This document shows positions 33,050 to 43,455 of a DNA stretch of 64,000 nucleotides, in pieces (within the stretch, counting starts at the first letter, position 1; each line of letters begins with the position of its first letter). The DNA is taken from positions 49,268,620 to 49,332,619 of the forward strand of contig CM056583.1 in assembly GCA_029721435.1 (NCBI GenBank). The letters run 5' to 3'. Under the pieces are notes generated by a model. That model saw only the letters and a program-made list of their open reading frames with translations. It had not been told where the DNA came from and did not search any database. The DNA comes from Gymnothorax reevesii (lineage: Eukaryota > Chordata > Actinopteri > Anguilliformes > Muraenidae). Position numbers and translations under genes: made by a program.

Positions 33050-33700
33050 TACTACTCAAGGAGATGAGCGAAAAACAGTTCAAGATGGAAAGAAGATGGA
33101 TCCTCATCCTCATTTCAATATGCACCTTGGAGACTCTGGTGTTAGTGGAGTCTCTATACATTAGCGCCTCCCTGGCCTGGGTAGCCATGAGCTCATTCTT
33201 CAGGCGACTGAAAGGCATTCACAGTTTGTTATAGTTCCCGCACAGGGAAATGTTGCTGAGACTTTGTGGTTGACCCCACCGCCTCCTAAGTCAATGGCTC
33301 TCCTTCCTTTCAAAGACAGCGGTTCATGGAACCTCATAGACAAACAGCGACCAGAGGAGATGTGGCAGGATGCCATGCTGATAAATCAAGGCATTTGATT
33401 TACCTGTCAGCTGTGAAGTATCCACTGCTGTTAGCCATGTCCACAACTTGCTTCTGGTTACCAGAGCTGCTGCAGTGCACCTGATGGTGCTGTCAAAGAT
33501 CATGCCCAGGTTGTTGACAGGCCATTGTGAGACAGATGGGATCTGGACATCACCTACAGACAAGTTAAACTAGTCCCTTACTTTTCCCATCCTCACACTC
33601 AGTGATCTGGACTTGAGGTCCATTTGAGCTCAGATGGTAAGTCCTCCCAAGCCGTGGAGGATTCATCTGCAGCCTGGTAGAGGGGCTGTTGTCACAGTCG
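33050..33700 (-). pseudogene. Second LINE reverse-transcriptase fossil (C-terminal part)
   Basis: Minus-strand translation gives QWPVNNLGMIFDSTI, then SNALIYQHGILPHLLWSLFV and YEVP (33563-33324). After a frame break comes MPFSRLKNELMATQAREALM and YRDS (33218 downward). I recognise this order (VKxLGxxFD, IYQHxILPRxLWPLLVYEVP, LPFSxLxEEFMVARAREALQYRDS) from non-LTR retrotransposon polyproteins in aquatic animals. It is the part after the RT palm, and the palm itself is not preserved here. This is a different family from the LINE at 28-29.4 kb. Confidence 0.6.
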
Positions 33701-33854
33701 GGTCTTCAATGAATGCCCTGACTGAGGATTGTCAGACACCTGACTTAGTCATGGAACCTCTGCACTCCACTTCTGCTGACATTTGTTACATGTACATAGG
33801 CTAAGCAAACAAGATCACTGAAATGGTGCCTCCAGAGATAATTCAGATGATCCT

Positions 33855-34352
33855 GCTGGAACCTCCAACCACAGCCCATTTTAAGCCTCCTGGCAGAGGC
33901 TGTTAGGTTTTTATTTAATATCTGCTGATATTGAATGAGGTCCATGATGGCATGTATCCAAACACAATGATCAGGGCCTTCGGAAAAAAAACAGCACCCA
34001 CAACATCAAAGATCCCCATCAATTGTTCAAAGTGGGTATGAGGTGCTTTTTTGCATGGCTATCTTTCAGTCCAAGTCAACCCACCCTTGACTTTTTGTTA
34101 CCAAAAAGCTCTATTTTGGGCTCATCTAACCATACAACCCAGTCCAACTGAGAGTCCCAGTAACGCTTGGCAAACTGTAGTTGCTTTAGTTTGTTGTTAA
34201 TTGAAAGCAGAGGTATTTTTTGACAACACTCTCAGGCAACTTGTGGTGATGTTGGTGGCATCTGATGGTATCTTTGGAGAATCCATTACCTCTAACAATC
34301 TCTAGCTCTGATCCTTAGAGATTTTCTTAGAGGTAAAAACTTCCTCCTCACA
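33855..34352 (-). pseudogene. Tc1-like transposase fossil, middle part
   Basis: Read on the minus strand, the sequence encodes a DEPKIELFGNKK-like block (first catalytic Asp region; plus-strand TTGTTACCAAAAAGCTCTAT). It also encodes LIQYQQILNKNLTASARRLK and MGCGWRFQQD (second catalytic Asp). The order and spacing fit Tc1 transposases. The fossil stops abruptly after QQD, at about 33855, where the LINE fossil neighbourhood begins. Many stops; non-functional. Confidence 0.65.
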
Positions 34353-35100
34353 GTGGCCCTCATTTATCAAACATGCGTAGTATCTGGTGTAGATTCTGGT
34401 GTAAATATCAGCATTCTCCAGGTGTCACGTCTGATTTACTAAAAGTGTGTACGTTGCTGATTTTGGTGTAGAACTGACGTGGCATTGATAAATCTGGTGG
34501 CAGAAACCATCGTAATTTACATGACACGCCCCTATAAATTCATGCTCCAGGAGGCATAGTCCTGCCCACTTTACGACATGGACTCTCGAAAGACGGCAAC
34601 GAAAAAAGAACTTCACTGAGGAGGAAATATAAATTATCACGTCCCAGGTGGAGAAAAACAAAATTATTTTATTTTGTAAGCCTGAAGAGTGGCATAAAGG
34701 GAGCCCAGAAGGCTGCAGTTTGGAAAACTATTGCTGCTGCGGTAAACACTGTCGGGGTAGAAAACCGGAGGGCAGCAGAGGTTTGATTTAATTTGTTAAT
34801 AAATTCAATTTATAGATCCATGATATTTCATGTTATATAGCCTACATAACTGACGATCCAAATGCTTTACATGTAGGTAAGAAAAAGTGGTCCGATTTTA
34901 AGATTGCCACCAAAAAACGGGTTGCTGCTCTCAGGCGCAGCAGCACACGGACTGGTGGAGGCCAACCAGACTCGTACCTCTAGCTGTCACCGTTCGAGGA
35001 GTGCGTGGCAGTACTTCTGGACTCCCCCTCTATCGTGGGAATAGCTACGAGGCGGTGGGGACACGGGTAAGTCCCCACCGCCTCGATCGGAGCTGCATGA
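34353..35100 (+). mobile_element. Harbinger-type element remnant (left end and accessory gene)
   Basis: A GGCCCTCATTTATCAAACAT terminus-like sequence at 34354 is followed at 34579 by a decayed Myb-like gene of the type carried by PIF/Harbinger transposons. The partner terminus and the transposase (DDE, usually divergently transcribed) were not seen, so the right limit is arbitrary. Confidence 0.5.
34579..35075 (+). pseudogene. Harbinger Myb/SANT-like DNA-binding protein pseudogene (two exons)
   Basis: In Harbinger elements a second protein with a Myb/SANT (trihelix) domain binds the ends and helps bring the transposase to the nucleus. Here exon 1 (34579 to about 34780) reads, across frame changes, KKNFTEEEI, ITSQVEKNKIILF and KGAQKAAVWKTIAAAVNTVG, then ENRRAAE. 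An intron-like segment (about 34781-34876) follows; it ends in TACATGTAG. Exon 2 reads VRKKWSDFKIATKKRVAALR, the typical third helix, then a TAG, and finally FEECVAVLLDSPSIVGIATR. Lesions: a frame change in the first 30 bases, TAA at about 34629, a frameshift near 34675, and TAG at about 34979. It resembles NAIF1/MSANTD-type proteins only because those were domesticated from such genes. Confidence 0.68.
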
Positions 35101-36466
35101 GGGTAATTGTTAAAATACAGTCTGCGGAGATTGCTCTTCATTGTACTTTTATTAGTATTTCTCCATGACATTTTATTGGGTGCCACAGAAATTGACAGCC
35201 ACTTGTCTTTTTCCCGGAGGAGATCTTCTCTGTGCCGAAAGTTCCTCTCACGTCAGACAGAATCGTATTCCTCTAACAACAGAAGATCGCTCATTGTCAA
35301 AATGTGATCACGGTAGTTAGCTAGTTAGTTTATGTATGCCCTTATGGTTACTCAGTCAAAGTGACGGCAAAATAAAGAAAAGTTTGATGAAACGAGTCAA
35401 GCGCAAATGTGCACACGCTAGTAATAAATTTGACTTTGTAAAATAATTACGTGCAAACTTATTTTCCAGTCTGCCTTTAATTAAGTTGCGTTTCTTCTGT
35501 TGTTCAGTACATACCTGACTGGATGAGCATCTGACATACCACACTGCATATCTGTCAAGCCACGCATTGCGCATAATTAAATTGATTGTAATTGTCAGCT
35601 GTCTGGCTTTTGTCAGGTTGTCTCAAAACATAAGTTTACTTAATTTCTCTCACACAGTTGTCTTATTTATTTATTTATTTACCTATTTATTCATTTTACT
35701 AATAAAAGCAACAATAGCATGACGTCCAAATTCCTGCATAAGGTTTATTAATCATTTTGATAGCTGTACTCGTTCCTGCATGTTATGGGAAGAAAGGCTT
35801 GGCTGTTCGAAATCAGGAGAAAAAACTTTTCTTTATCCCTTTGATCCATGCTGTGCAGTTATCATTTCTGAGAACGGTGTTTTAACGGGACAGGGGCAAA
35901 GATGAAGCTTATTAAAGGAGTATCCAGAGTTCACTAGCGCTTCCTTTTATCAATGTTGGCATTAGCCATATGATTCAATAAATACAATTTGGTTGATGGC
36001 AAATAGTAAACCAAGGTACAATGAAGTGAGGAAACCAGAGAGTAATTGAATAACGTATAAGGACATTCATCTACGTTTCTCATAACGGTGATAACTTCCA
36101 AACAGTTATCTTATCAGAGGGTCATTAAGAGCCTTAGTCACATTAACTGCACTCTAACGTTGACACCGCGTCGGATTTCAATCTTCCCTTTAGTAAGTGT
36201 GCCGCTTTCCATCCTAAAAAAAGCACATATTTGAGGAGACAAAATGTTACTCTGCACAACACTACCAAAATAACACCTACTCGCACGCAAGTCCTTTTGA
36301 CAATGTAATTTTAAAGTGGGTGAAAATGAATGGGAATCTACGGGCAAATTTTACTTCTGGGTTTATGCGCTCCTGGGACAGATGCTTCACTTGAGCGTAC
36401 CCTATCGGCAATCTAGTGTTCTACATATATATCTATTGGGGGAATTCTGATGTGTTGAGCAACAGT
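35101..36466. other. Unassigned sequence with a (TTTA)n tract
   Basis: Simple (TTTA)n at about 35660-35697. No gene recognised. Confidence 0.35.
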
Positions 36467-36882
36467 GACTGAGTTTAAAAGGTCTTTAGTATCCCGGTTT
36501 TGAGGTTTATCCAGGCTTTGAGTATGTCCGGGATATGATGTTTACATAGAACACAGAGAAAGCAGAGAAACTGAGAAACCCACTTATTCATATCCCAGTA
36601 TACATGATAAATACTAGTAACATGTTTTCTGATCACTGCATCCTATCTGCGCTGGTGTGTGTTACGTCTGGTGGGCAGCCGTCAGAGACCAGGATAAGAT
36701 GCTCCAGTCCCCCGGCTTCTATTGGAGTACTCCAGGTGGCAAAACCGGGTTTCTTGAAACCGGGATAAGGGCATAACCCGGTTTCTGAATTCGGGATATG
36801 GTGTTTACATGCAAAAACACAAAATGGGATACTTAAAAAGCCCAGTCAAAACCGGGATACTAAAGACCTTGTAAACACAGTC
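36467..36882. mobile_element. Non-autonomous DNA element, 416 bp, long inverted ends
   Basis: The left end GACTGAGTTTAAAAGGTCTT and the right end on the other strand GACTGTGTTTACAAGGTCTT stay similar for about 45 bp (both continue TAGTATCCCGGTTTTGA). Further CCGGG(A)TA motifs are scattered inside. No target duplication could be seen and no protein is encoded. Superfamily not determined. Confidence 0.65.
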
Positions 36883-36889
36883 AATACAA

Positions 36890-37150
36890 AAAATTCGTGT
36901 ATAGTCGTGTATATACCCGATCCTCAAATTTTGGACAAAATGGCTGTCGGCAGCCATATTGGACATCTGAAATTTGCGAAAATCGGTGCTGAGCATTGTC
37001 CAATCAATATCTTTGCCTGTGTGAAATTTGGAGAAATTCCTAAATTCCTGTAATAATTGTGGCTTCCAGAGCCCGGAACAGAAAATCTCTGCAGCGGCGG
37101 CCCTGGAACTAAACCATAGTATCTCCTGACTATCGTCGTCGGGGAGATAC
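36890..37150. repeat. Hairpin-ended miniature element, right part
   Basis: Ends in a hairpin: GTATCTCC (37119-37126) pairs with GGAGATAC (37143-37150). It is followed by AACAAGAG, comparable in plan to the hairpins at 23.5, 25.4, 26.6 and 27.4 kb. The preceding sequence (GGACAAAATGGCTGTCGGCA) is a repeat-like motif. The left end is not defined. Confidence 0.35.
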
Positions 37151-37726
37151 AACAAGAGCAAAAATGAGTGTAATTTGTCTTGATAAAGGATCAACCTAAA
37201 CCATTTCCTCCCATTCCTGCTGTGAGTACAACAAAAAAAAAATTAAATCCATTTTCAGAGTATATGGAGATCTAGAAATCCTTCAAACACATCTAACCTG
37301 AAAGCATTATCACCACTGACTTATTTCTCAGGGACGGCCAACAGAAAGATGAGAGATGAGTCACTTCAGCTGCTCGGGGGAAATATATGTTTCTCTAATT
37401 TATCTGCATGAGAAGATACTTTGGCTTGATATCGTTTTTAATCTTGGCTTCAGTACTCAGTGACTATTAGCTGAAATTGTTCATAGCTTTTGTTTTCATC
37501 TTAAGTCAGTGTGAAAAAAAATCCTAATTTAATTGGAGTGTCCCTGAAGACCATTGTCTTGGGCAAAATATTGCAAATATTATAAATAATATAAAACAAG
37601 GAAAACCTCAGGTATAGCTACCATATGAAATGACTACTCCAAATCAGCCCTCTTAAAAGATACAAGGACTTCATGATGCCTCTTACGCTTGCCCGCACAG
37701 TTAAATTTACAATGAAGTGTAAAATA
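37151..37726. other. Unassigned sequence
   Basis: Nothing recognised. Confidence 0.35.
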
Positions 37727-39333
37727 CACTGCCCTCCATAGTTATTGGCACCCAATATTGGCACCTGGTTAAGATGTGTTCTTTAGCTTCTAATAAATTC
37801 AGTTTTTTCTAAATAATATAGGACCACAATGAAAAAAAGAGGAAAATCCAACCTTTAACTCAAGTGTATTTATTCAGTGGGAAAAAATCCCACATTAAGA
37901 AATAACTATTTTACATCAAATCATGTGTGCCACAATTATTAGCACCCCTGATGTTTATACTTTGTACAACCCCCTTTTGCCAACAAAACAGCACCTAATC
38001 TTCTCCTATAATGTTTCACAAGATGGGAGAATACAGAAAAAGGGATCTTCAACCATTCCTCTTTGCACAATCTCTCTAAATCATCCAGCGACCTGGGTCC
38101 TCTCCTCTGCACTCTCCTCTTCAGCTCACTCCACAGGTTTTCAATGGGGTTGAGGTCTGGGGACTGAGATGGCCATGGGAGGAGCTTGATTCTGTGTCTG
38201 GTGAACCATTTCTGTGTAGATTTGGCCACATGTTTAGGGTCATTATCTTGCTGAAAGACCCAGTGACAACCCATCTTCAGCTTTCAGGCAGAGGCCACCA
38301 GATTTTGATTTAAAATGTCCTGGTATTTCAAAGCGTTCATGATGCCATGCAGCCCAACAAGGTTCCCAGGGCCTCTGGAAGAGAAACAGGCCCACAGCAT
38401 CACCGATCCTCCCCCATACTTCACAATGTACATGAGGTGCTTTTCTGCATACTCATCTTTTGTGTGCCACCAGACCCACTTGTTTGTTGCCAAAAAGCTC
38501 TATCTTGGTCTCATCTGAACAAAGCACACAGTCCCAGTTGAAGCCCCAGTGCCGCTTAGCGAACTCCAGACGTTTGCGTTTATGATTGTGAGTGAGGAAA
38601 GGTTTTTTCCGTGCATACCTCCCAAACAGCTTGTTGGCATATGATGGCCCCTGATGGTTGTTTTGGAGACTTTGTGACCCCGAGATGCTACATTTGTTGC
38701 AATTCTTTAACAGTGAGCTTTGCAGAACTTTTTATTCCTCTTACCATCCTCCTCACTGTGCATGGTGGCAAAATAACCTTGCGTCCTCGTCCAGGCTTGT
38801 TTACCACTGTTCCAGTTGTTTTAAACTTTTTAATGATTCCTTTGACAGTAGATATTGGCAGGTGCAGGCGAGTGGCTATTTTTTTGTAGCCATTGCCCGA
38901 CTTGTGAAGGTCGACACACATCTGCCTTAGTTGAATGGTGTGTTCCTTTGTCTTTCCCATGTTGAAGAGTGGATAAGAGAAATGGCCCCTGTGTCACATC
39001 ATATTTATACCCCAGAGAAACAGGAAGTGATGAATTACTAAATAAATGTTCCTAGATACTGTGATCAACTTTGTCAACTACTGTAGAAATGACAGAAATA
39101 CTTCAATTACATTTATTTCCAAGGAATTGTTAGGGGTGCCAATAATTTTGAAACAGGTGATTTTATGAAAAATAATTACTTCTTAGTCAGGGATTTTTTT
39201 CCCCTTAAAATTCACTTGAATTGAAGGTTACATTTTTCTACAATTTTCAGTGTGAGAGTATGCTTCTGCAATAAAAATTGAATTTATTTTAAGGCTTTTA
39301 ACACATCTTAACCAATAATTATGGAGGGCGCTG
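37727..39333 (-). mobile_element. Tc1-like transposon, 1,607 bp, second copy of the 8.2-kb family, defective
   Basis: Bounded by TA (37725-37726 and 39334-39335). Outer ends are CACTGCCCTCCATAGTTATTGG on the left and, read inward, CAGCGCCCTCCATAATTATTGG on the right. Inner direct-repeat copies lie near 37929-37950 and 39128-39155. It has the same leader, ends and transposase as the element at 8237-9843 but in the opposite orientation, and the two have independent lesions. Confidence 0.93.
37939..38960 (-). pseudogene. Tc1-like transposase pseudogene (several lesions)
   Basis: The ATG at 38960 opens a frame encoding the paired-type DNA-binding region (MGKTKEHTIQ ... NKPGRG ... ELQQM) that stops at 38688-38690. 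A one-base deletion relative to the copy at 8.2 kb (TGTAG against TGGTAG) brings that stop into frame. A further 5-bp deletion near 38485 (the other copy has an extra CTCTA-like block before GTGGGTCTGG) shifts the frame again. TGA at 38284-38286 replaces a CGA codon present in the other copy, a typical CpG decay. The last segment (38274-37939) is intact and holds [11 protein letters not shown] and [18 protein letters not shown], with the second and third catalytic acids, and the C-terminal [20 protein letters not shown]. Confidence 0.93.
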
Positions 39334-39335
39334 TA

Positions 39336-39500
39336 TTATAAAATGTCAATTCATATTGAGGGAAAAGCAAATTACTACAGCAGGCTTTCTTGCATTCTTG
39401 TTGCAAAGCCTATCACTCATGAAGCATCTTTTACAGCCATTCTGCTTGTTCCACCAAAGGACTGACCATAACATAAATATCACTGTCTGTGTTGACCCTT
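39336..39500. other. Unassigned sequence
   Basis: Short stretch between the Tc1 element and an LTR-like segment; nothing recognised. Confidence 0.35.
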
Positions 39501-39863
39501 TGTCACGGAAAACTAGGACTCTGGCGCGGTTAGGCAGGCAAAGATCAAAACTTCAATGCACAGAGACAATAAGTTATATGGGGAACGAGAGCAGGAGAGG
39601 TTTGAAGAATTCACACCAGAGAGGGAAAGTAATGGGACAATAATAGAATGATTGAAAGCAATAACCAAAAAGAAATAAAAACTGACATAGACAGCCAGAG
39701 TGTGGGCAAAACTAATTAATGGAGATGGCAGACATGACACACAGAAATGAAAGGTAAAAATAAGCATGTGTACACGGGAAACATGACAAACACCAAGACA
39801 AAGTAAAACGAGGGAAACTAAAGTAAATCGAGGGAATACAACACAGATAACTGATTCCTGACA
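39501..39863 (-). mobile_element. Possible solo LTR, 363 bp
   Basis: The segment begins TGTCACGG and ends CCTGACA, giving TGTCA...TGACA termini as in LTRs (TG...CA on either strand). On the minus strand it starts TGTCAGGAATCAG, a start I associate with fish gypsy LTRs. No clear 5-bp target duplication (CCCTT against CCCCA), TATA box or neighbouring retroelement genes were found, so this is tentative. Confidence 0.33.
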
Positions 39864-40174
39864 CCCCACTCCCACTCCCTTCTGTGACAAGAATGACTTT
39901 TTCCACAGACAAAGCCAATTGTGTTTATCCATGAATTGCAGACCACACTCAATTTCTTACACCAGCAGTAACAAGCAGTGGCTTAATCAGTCACACACAA
40001 ATCAAAACATTGATAACTGCCTTGGTACCCACTGAATGCTGATCAATCAGCTGGAGGTGCTCAGATACATCAAGAAATTAAGGGTGAAAAATTGAACCAA
40101 AGAAGTTAAGGAAAAGCCTCTGGATTACATTTGGGAAGAACCATTGCGGCTGTTTAAAAAAATAAAAAATAAAA

Positions 40175-40179
<5 letters not shown>
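39864..40179. other. Unassigned sequence
   Basis: Nothing recognised. Confidence 0.3.

Positions 40180-40214
<35 letters not shown>
40180..40214. repeat. (AT)n microsatellite
   Basis: About 17 AT units following an A-rich run. Confidence 0.95.
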
Positions 40215-40218
<4 letters not shown>

Positions 40219-41731
40219 TTAATCTAACTAATTTAATGTAACCTTTATTAATCAGGGAAGTCCCATAAGTAACTTTCAATCCCACTGATGCCACTGGGCT
40301 GAAGACACCAGAAAGTTCACTTTACTGGGGCCAACTTCAAAACTATTTTGAAAGAAAACAATGCAATACATTTCAGCATAACTATCTGGATGTAATAATA
40401 ATTCTCTGAGTAAGTGGAAAAATATCTTTGTTTCATTTTGCGTGAGCTGCCAAATCATTCCTTGATTACTTGCATTTAATACATTCAAATTCACCATAAT
40501 GCCTTTGCATCTATAATTTTAAGGAGGAATTTTACTGTCCAAAAAAACAGAACGTCTTGTGTAAGATTTTGGTTTGTAATCCGATGTGAAAGGTTGTACA
40601 TAGATTCAGCACAAGACTGCATAATACAACAATATGCAGCATTACGTTTGCATTTCTTTGGGGGTCTCTGTGGACAAACATTATTACAAAGGCATTAAGT
40701 AGAATCAACTATTAATGAAAGTAGCATGGGCCAAAAGCTCGTAATTCAGTGCACTGCTGTAGATGTCTCAAAAGCCAGTTTCCACCAAGTAGCTTGTTTC
40801 AGTTCATTGACGGTTCATTAGCCATTGGCAGTTAAACACACAGCTTCCTTCTCTGAAAGGAAAAAGCACCAACTGCGCTAAATTCTGGAGTCCTTCCAAT
40901 TGAAATGGGAAAGAGCCACACATGAATCCCTACCAGGGCATATAACATGAAGAAACTGGTCATGCAGAAAATGTCTGCGGTTAAACTCTGCATTTTAGCC
41001 AAAATGAGATCCCATTACAATTCAAACCTTGCAAGAGGCATCACCTTCATGAGTTGGTTGGGCCAGATGATCAGTACTGTGGCCCAAATTAACCTGACTC
41101 TTTAGGCTGACCGTGTGCCAGTCATCCAAAAATTAATAGCTTTCTCTATCTAATAACAGGACTAATTAATGAGAGGGTGATTAAAAATGCCTGAAGCAGC
41201 CACCATTGATATAGTGTCTGACTTACTGCACTAGTGGTTCTAGTCAACATAAGGGAAAATTCTGCCTTTACATGGCTGTTCTTCAGTATAAAAGCACTTT
41301 TATCAGGTTTATTTACCACCGTAGATGAGGCCCAACATGAACTCAGTGGCTTCCCCCTAAAGCAGTAGGCACAGACATGTGGAGCCTACCTTAGGAGGTC
41401 CACTTTAAGAAGCCTTTTTCCATGAGACAAGGAAGTTCATTGTCGTGCCACTCATGCTGTGCTATGTGACATTTACGCAAAAGACTTGCGTCTGCTCTGC
41501 CCTGAATATAATAGGCCCCGTACTCTGATGACCTGCTGATGTTCTGACTCTGGGGGGTCTTTGGAAAAATTCAGTATACGTCTGGAATATGTGAACGTGT
41601 TCCAATAACCTGTCATAACTCTTGCACAGGACAAAATAACGTGATTAATTTAATGAAGGAAACATTGTGGTCCACCAAATGTCACTTTCCATATGGCATT
41701 ACCTCTAGAAGTACTGGCAAAGGGAATTATA
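40215..41731. other. Unassigned, unique-looking sequence
   Basis: No gene recognised. At about 41085-41230 there are several TAAT-core motifs (AAATTAACC, AAATTAATAGC, ACTAATTAATGAG, GATTAAAAAT) within non-repetitive sequence. This could be a conserved homeodomain-bound enhancer, but AT-richness alone can give the same picture. Confidence 0.25.
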
Positions 41732-42988
41732 CACTGCCCATCCAAAAATAAAAGTTGCAATTAGGATATAGACAAACAAATATGATTATTGTAGCAATGA
41801 ATATGTTTCAGCTGGCAATAATTATTTCAACCATACCTGATGAACTGCGTGGCTTCTCATTTCTTCAAAGAATAAAGTTGGAAGGTGTGTCCCTTATAAG
41901 ATCCATCGGCATTAGTTACAGCCAGCCTCAGCAATCACTGTTTGTCACATATTGATGTTAGCTTTCATTGAAAGGCTCAGCAATGACCACCCTAGCGGTT
42001 GATGACCTAGACAGAATATTATTTAAAAGATGTGTTGCCACTCTTCACTATTGACATGACGGCTTCAATTATAACTCTTGGTTTGCTATATCCATGCGCT
42101 AATTTTTCGCCATAATCAAATGGACCTTTACATTGTCAGCTAACGTTAGTGAGCAGAATGGGTCTGGCAGTAGATTGCGATAATGGTAACGTTACCCGAA
42201 ACCCGTCAGTTATAAACAGATGACAGGATTAGGAAGAGCAACATTAGCAGTGTTGCAAAAACCTTTTATGCTCCTCCTTCTTCTTACTTTTTTCACAACC
42301 ACTCGGGTGGCTTCCCTTAATTTCAATTTTCACGCAAGTTTGTCTCTGTTTACACTCTGAATCACTTTCGTAGATACGATCATAGAATAGTCAATTGTAG
42401 TGGGGACTTGGGAGGGGTGGGTGGGGACGGAGGGTGCTGAGACACTAGTTACTCATTAAATATACGCATTATAATATCATTTTAGCCAATAGATTTTTAG
42501 AATGGCATGAATAATTCATGAAGAGTAAAAAAAAAAACTTTACCATATTAGGTGTTTTATTGGGCCCCAGGTAGTTCGGGGTTCAAGGCAATTGCCGACC
42601 TTTGCTTAGGGGTAAAGACCACCTCTGTCAGCGGAAAACTATGTAGCAGTATTTCAGAAGGAGGAAGTTAATGGCCGGCAAAAAGCAAAGAAAACAAAGA
42701 ATGAAGACAAAAAGCATAAGGAATCATTTTCATATACAAATTTGCCACCACAAAGCCAAGACCTCACCACACTGAAAATTATTTGGACGTGCTTGAGAAG
42801 ACCACAGAGTAGTTCAACCATCTCGTTGTGAAGACAAGATCTTGAACCAAAAATTAAGGCAACTCTGTTAGAAAATAAATCTTCTAATCTTGTGTTTGGT
42901 TGTTTGCACTGATTTCAAAGCTACAGGGTTTCCAACTAAATATCTGAATGTGCGGCTACTTTTTTTTTTTTTTTTTGGATGGGCTGTG
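41732..42988 (+). mobile_element. Tc1-like transposon relic, about 1.26 kb
   Basis: The left end, TA then CACTGCCCATCCAAAAATAA, matches the right end on the other strand, CACAGCCCATCCAAAAAAAA; a T run expanded at 42960-42976. Near 42758-42900 the plus strand resembles a transposase 3' end: AGCCAAGACCTCACCACACTG, GTGCTTGAGAAGACC, AAAATTAAGGCAACTCTG. The equivalents in intact fish elements encode [10 protein letters not shown] and VLEK. About half of the gene is missing or unrecognisable, possibly replaced by other sequence at 42.0-42.7 kb. Confidence 0.6.
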
Positions 42989-43440
42989 TTAATTTGTTTA
43001 TTCCACAATAAAGGATTTTTGTGGGTATAACACTTTTCCTGTCCAGTGAGTTATGAAATTCAAAACAAACAGAACTCTGAGTGACAACGGCAAATATTTT
43101 CAGTCGTGCATACATTTTTAAAGGGACACCCTCAGTTGATTGACATGCTGTATAAATTTAAGAACTAAATCATTTGCATTAAAAGTTGTTTGAACACCAA
43201 GAAAAGAAATGCTAAAGGAGGAGCTTTCTCTGGGGCTCAGGGTCATTTCTTTATATCGTCGGCCTGCTGATAAAACCTTTTATCTCGAAATTTGACAAGA
43301 AACAAAAACTAGTATGCTCTCATAATGACATAAACACTACAAAATACAAAATACATTCTTGGAAGAAAAATGTTTTAGAACAATTAGTGAGGAATAACAC
43401 AGCCCCAATTCCAATTAGCCAAGTAACTTTGAATGGGTTT
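42989..43440. other. Unassigned sequence
   Basis: May include decayed end of the neighbouring Tc1 element; no clear terminus seen. Confidence 0.3.
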
Positions 43441-43455
43441 TCCGGATCGCCGAAG

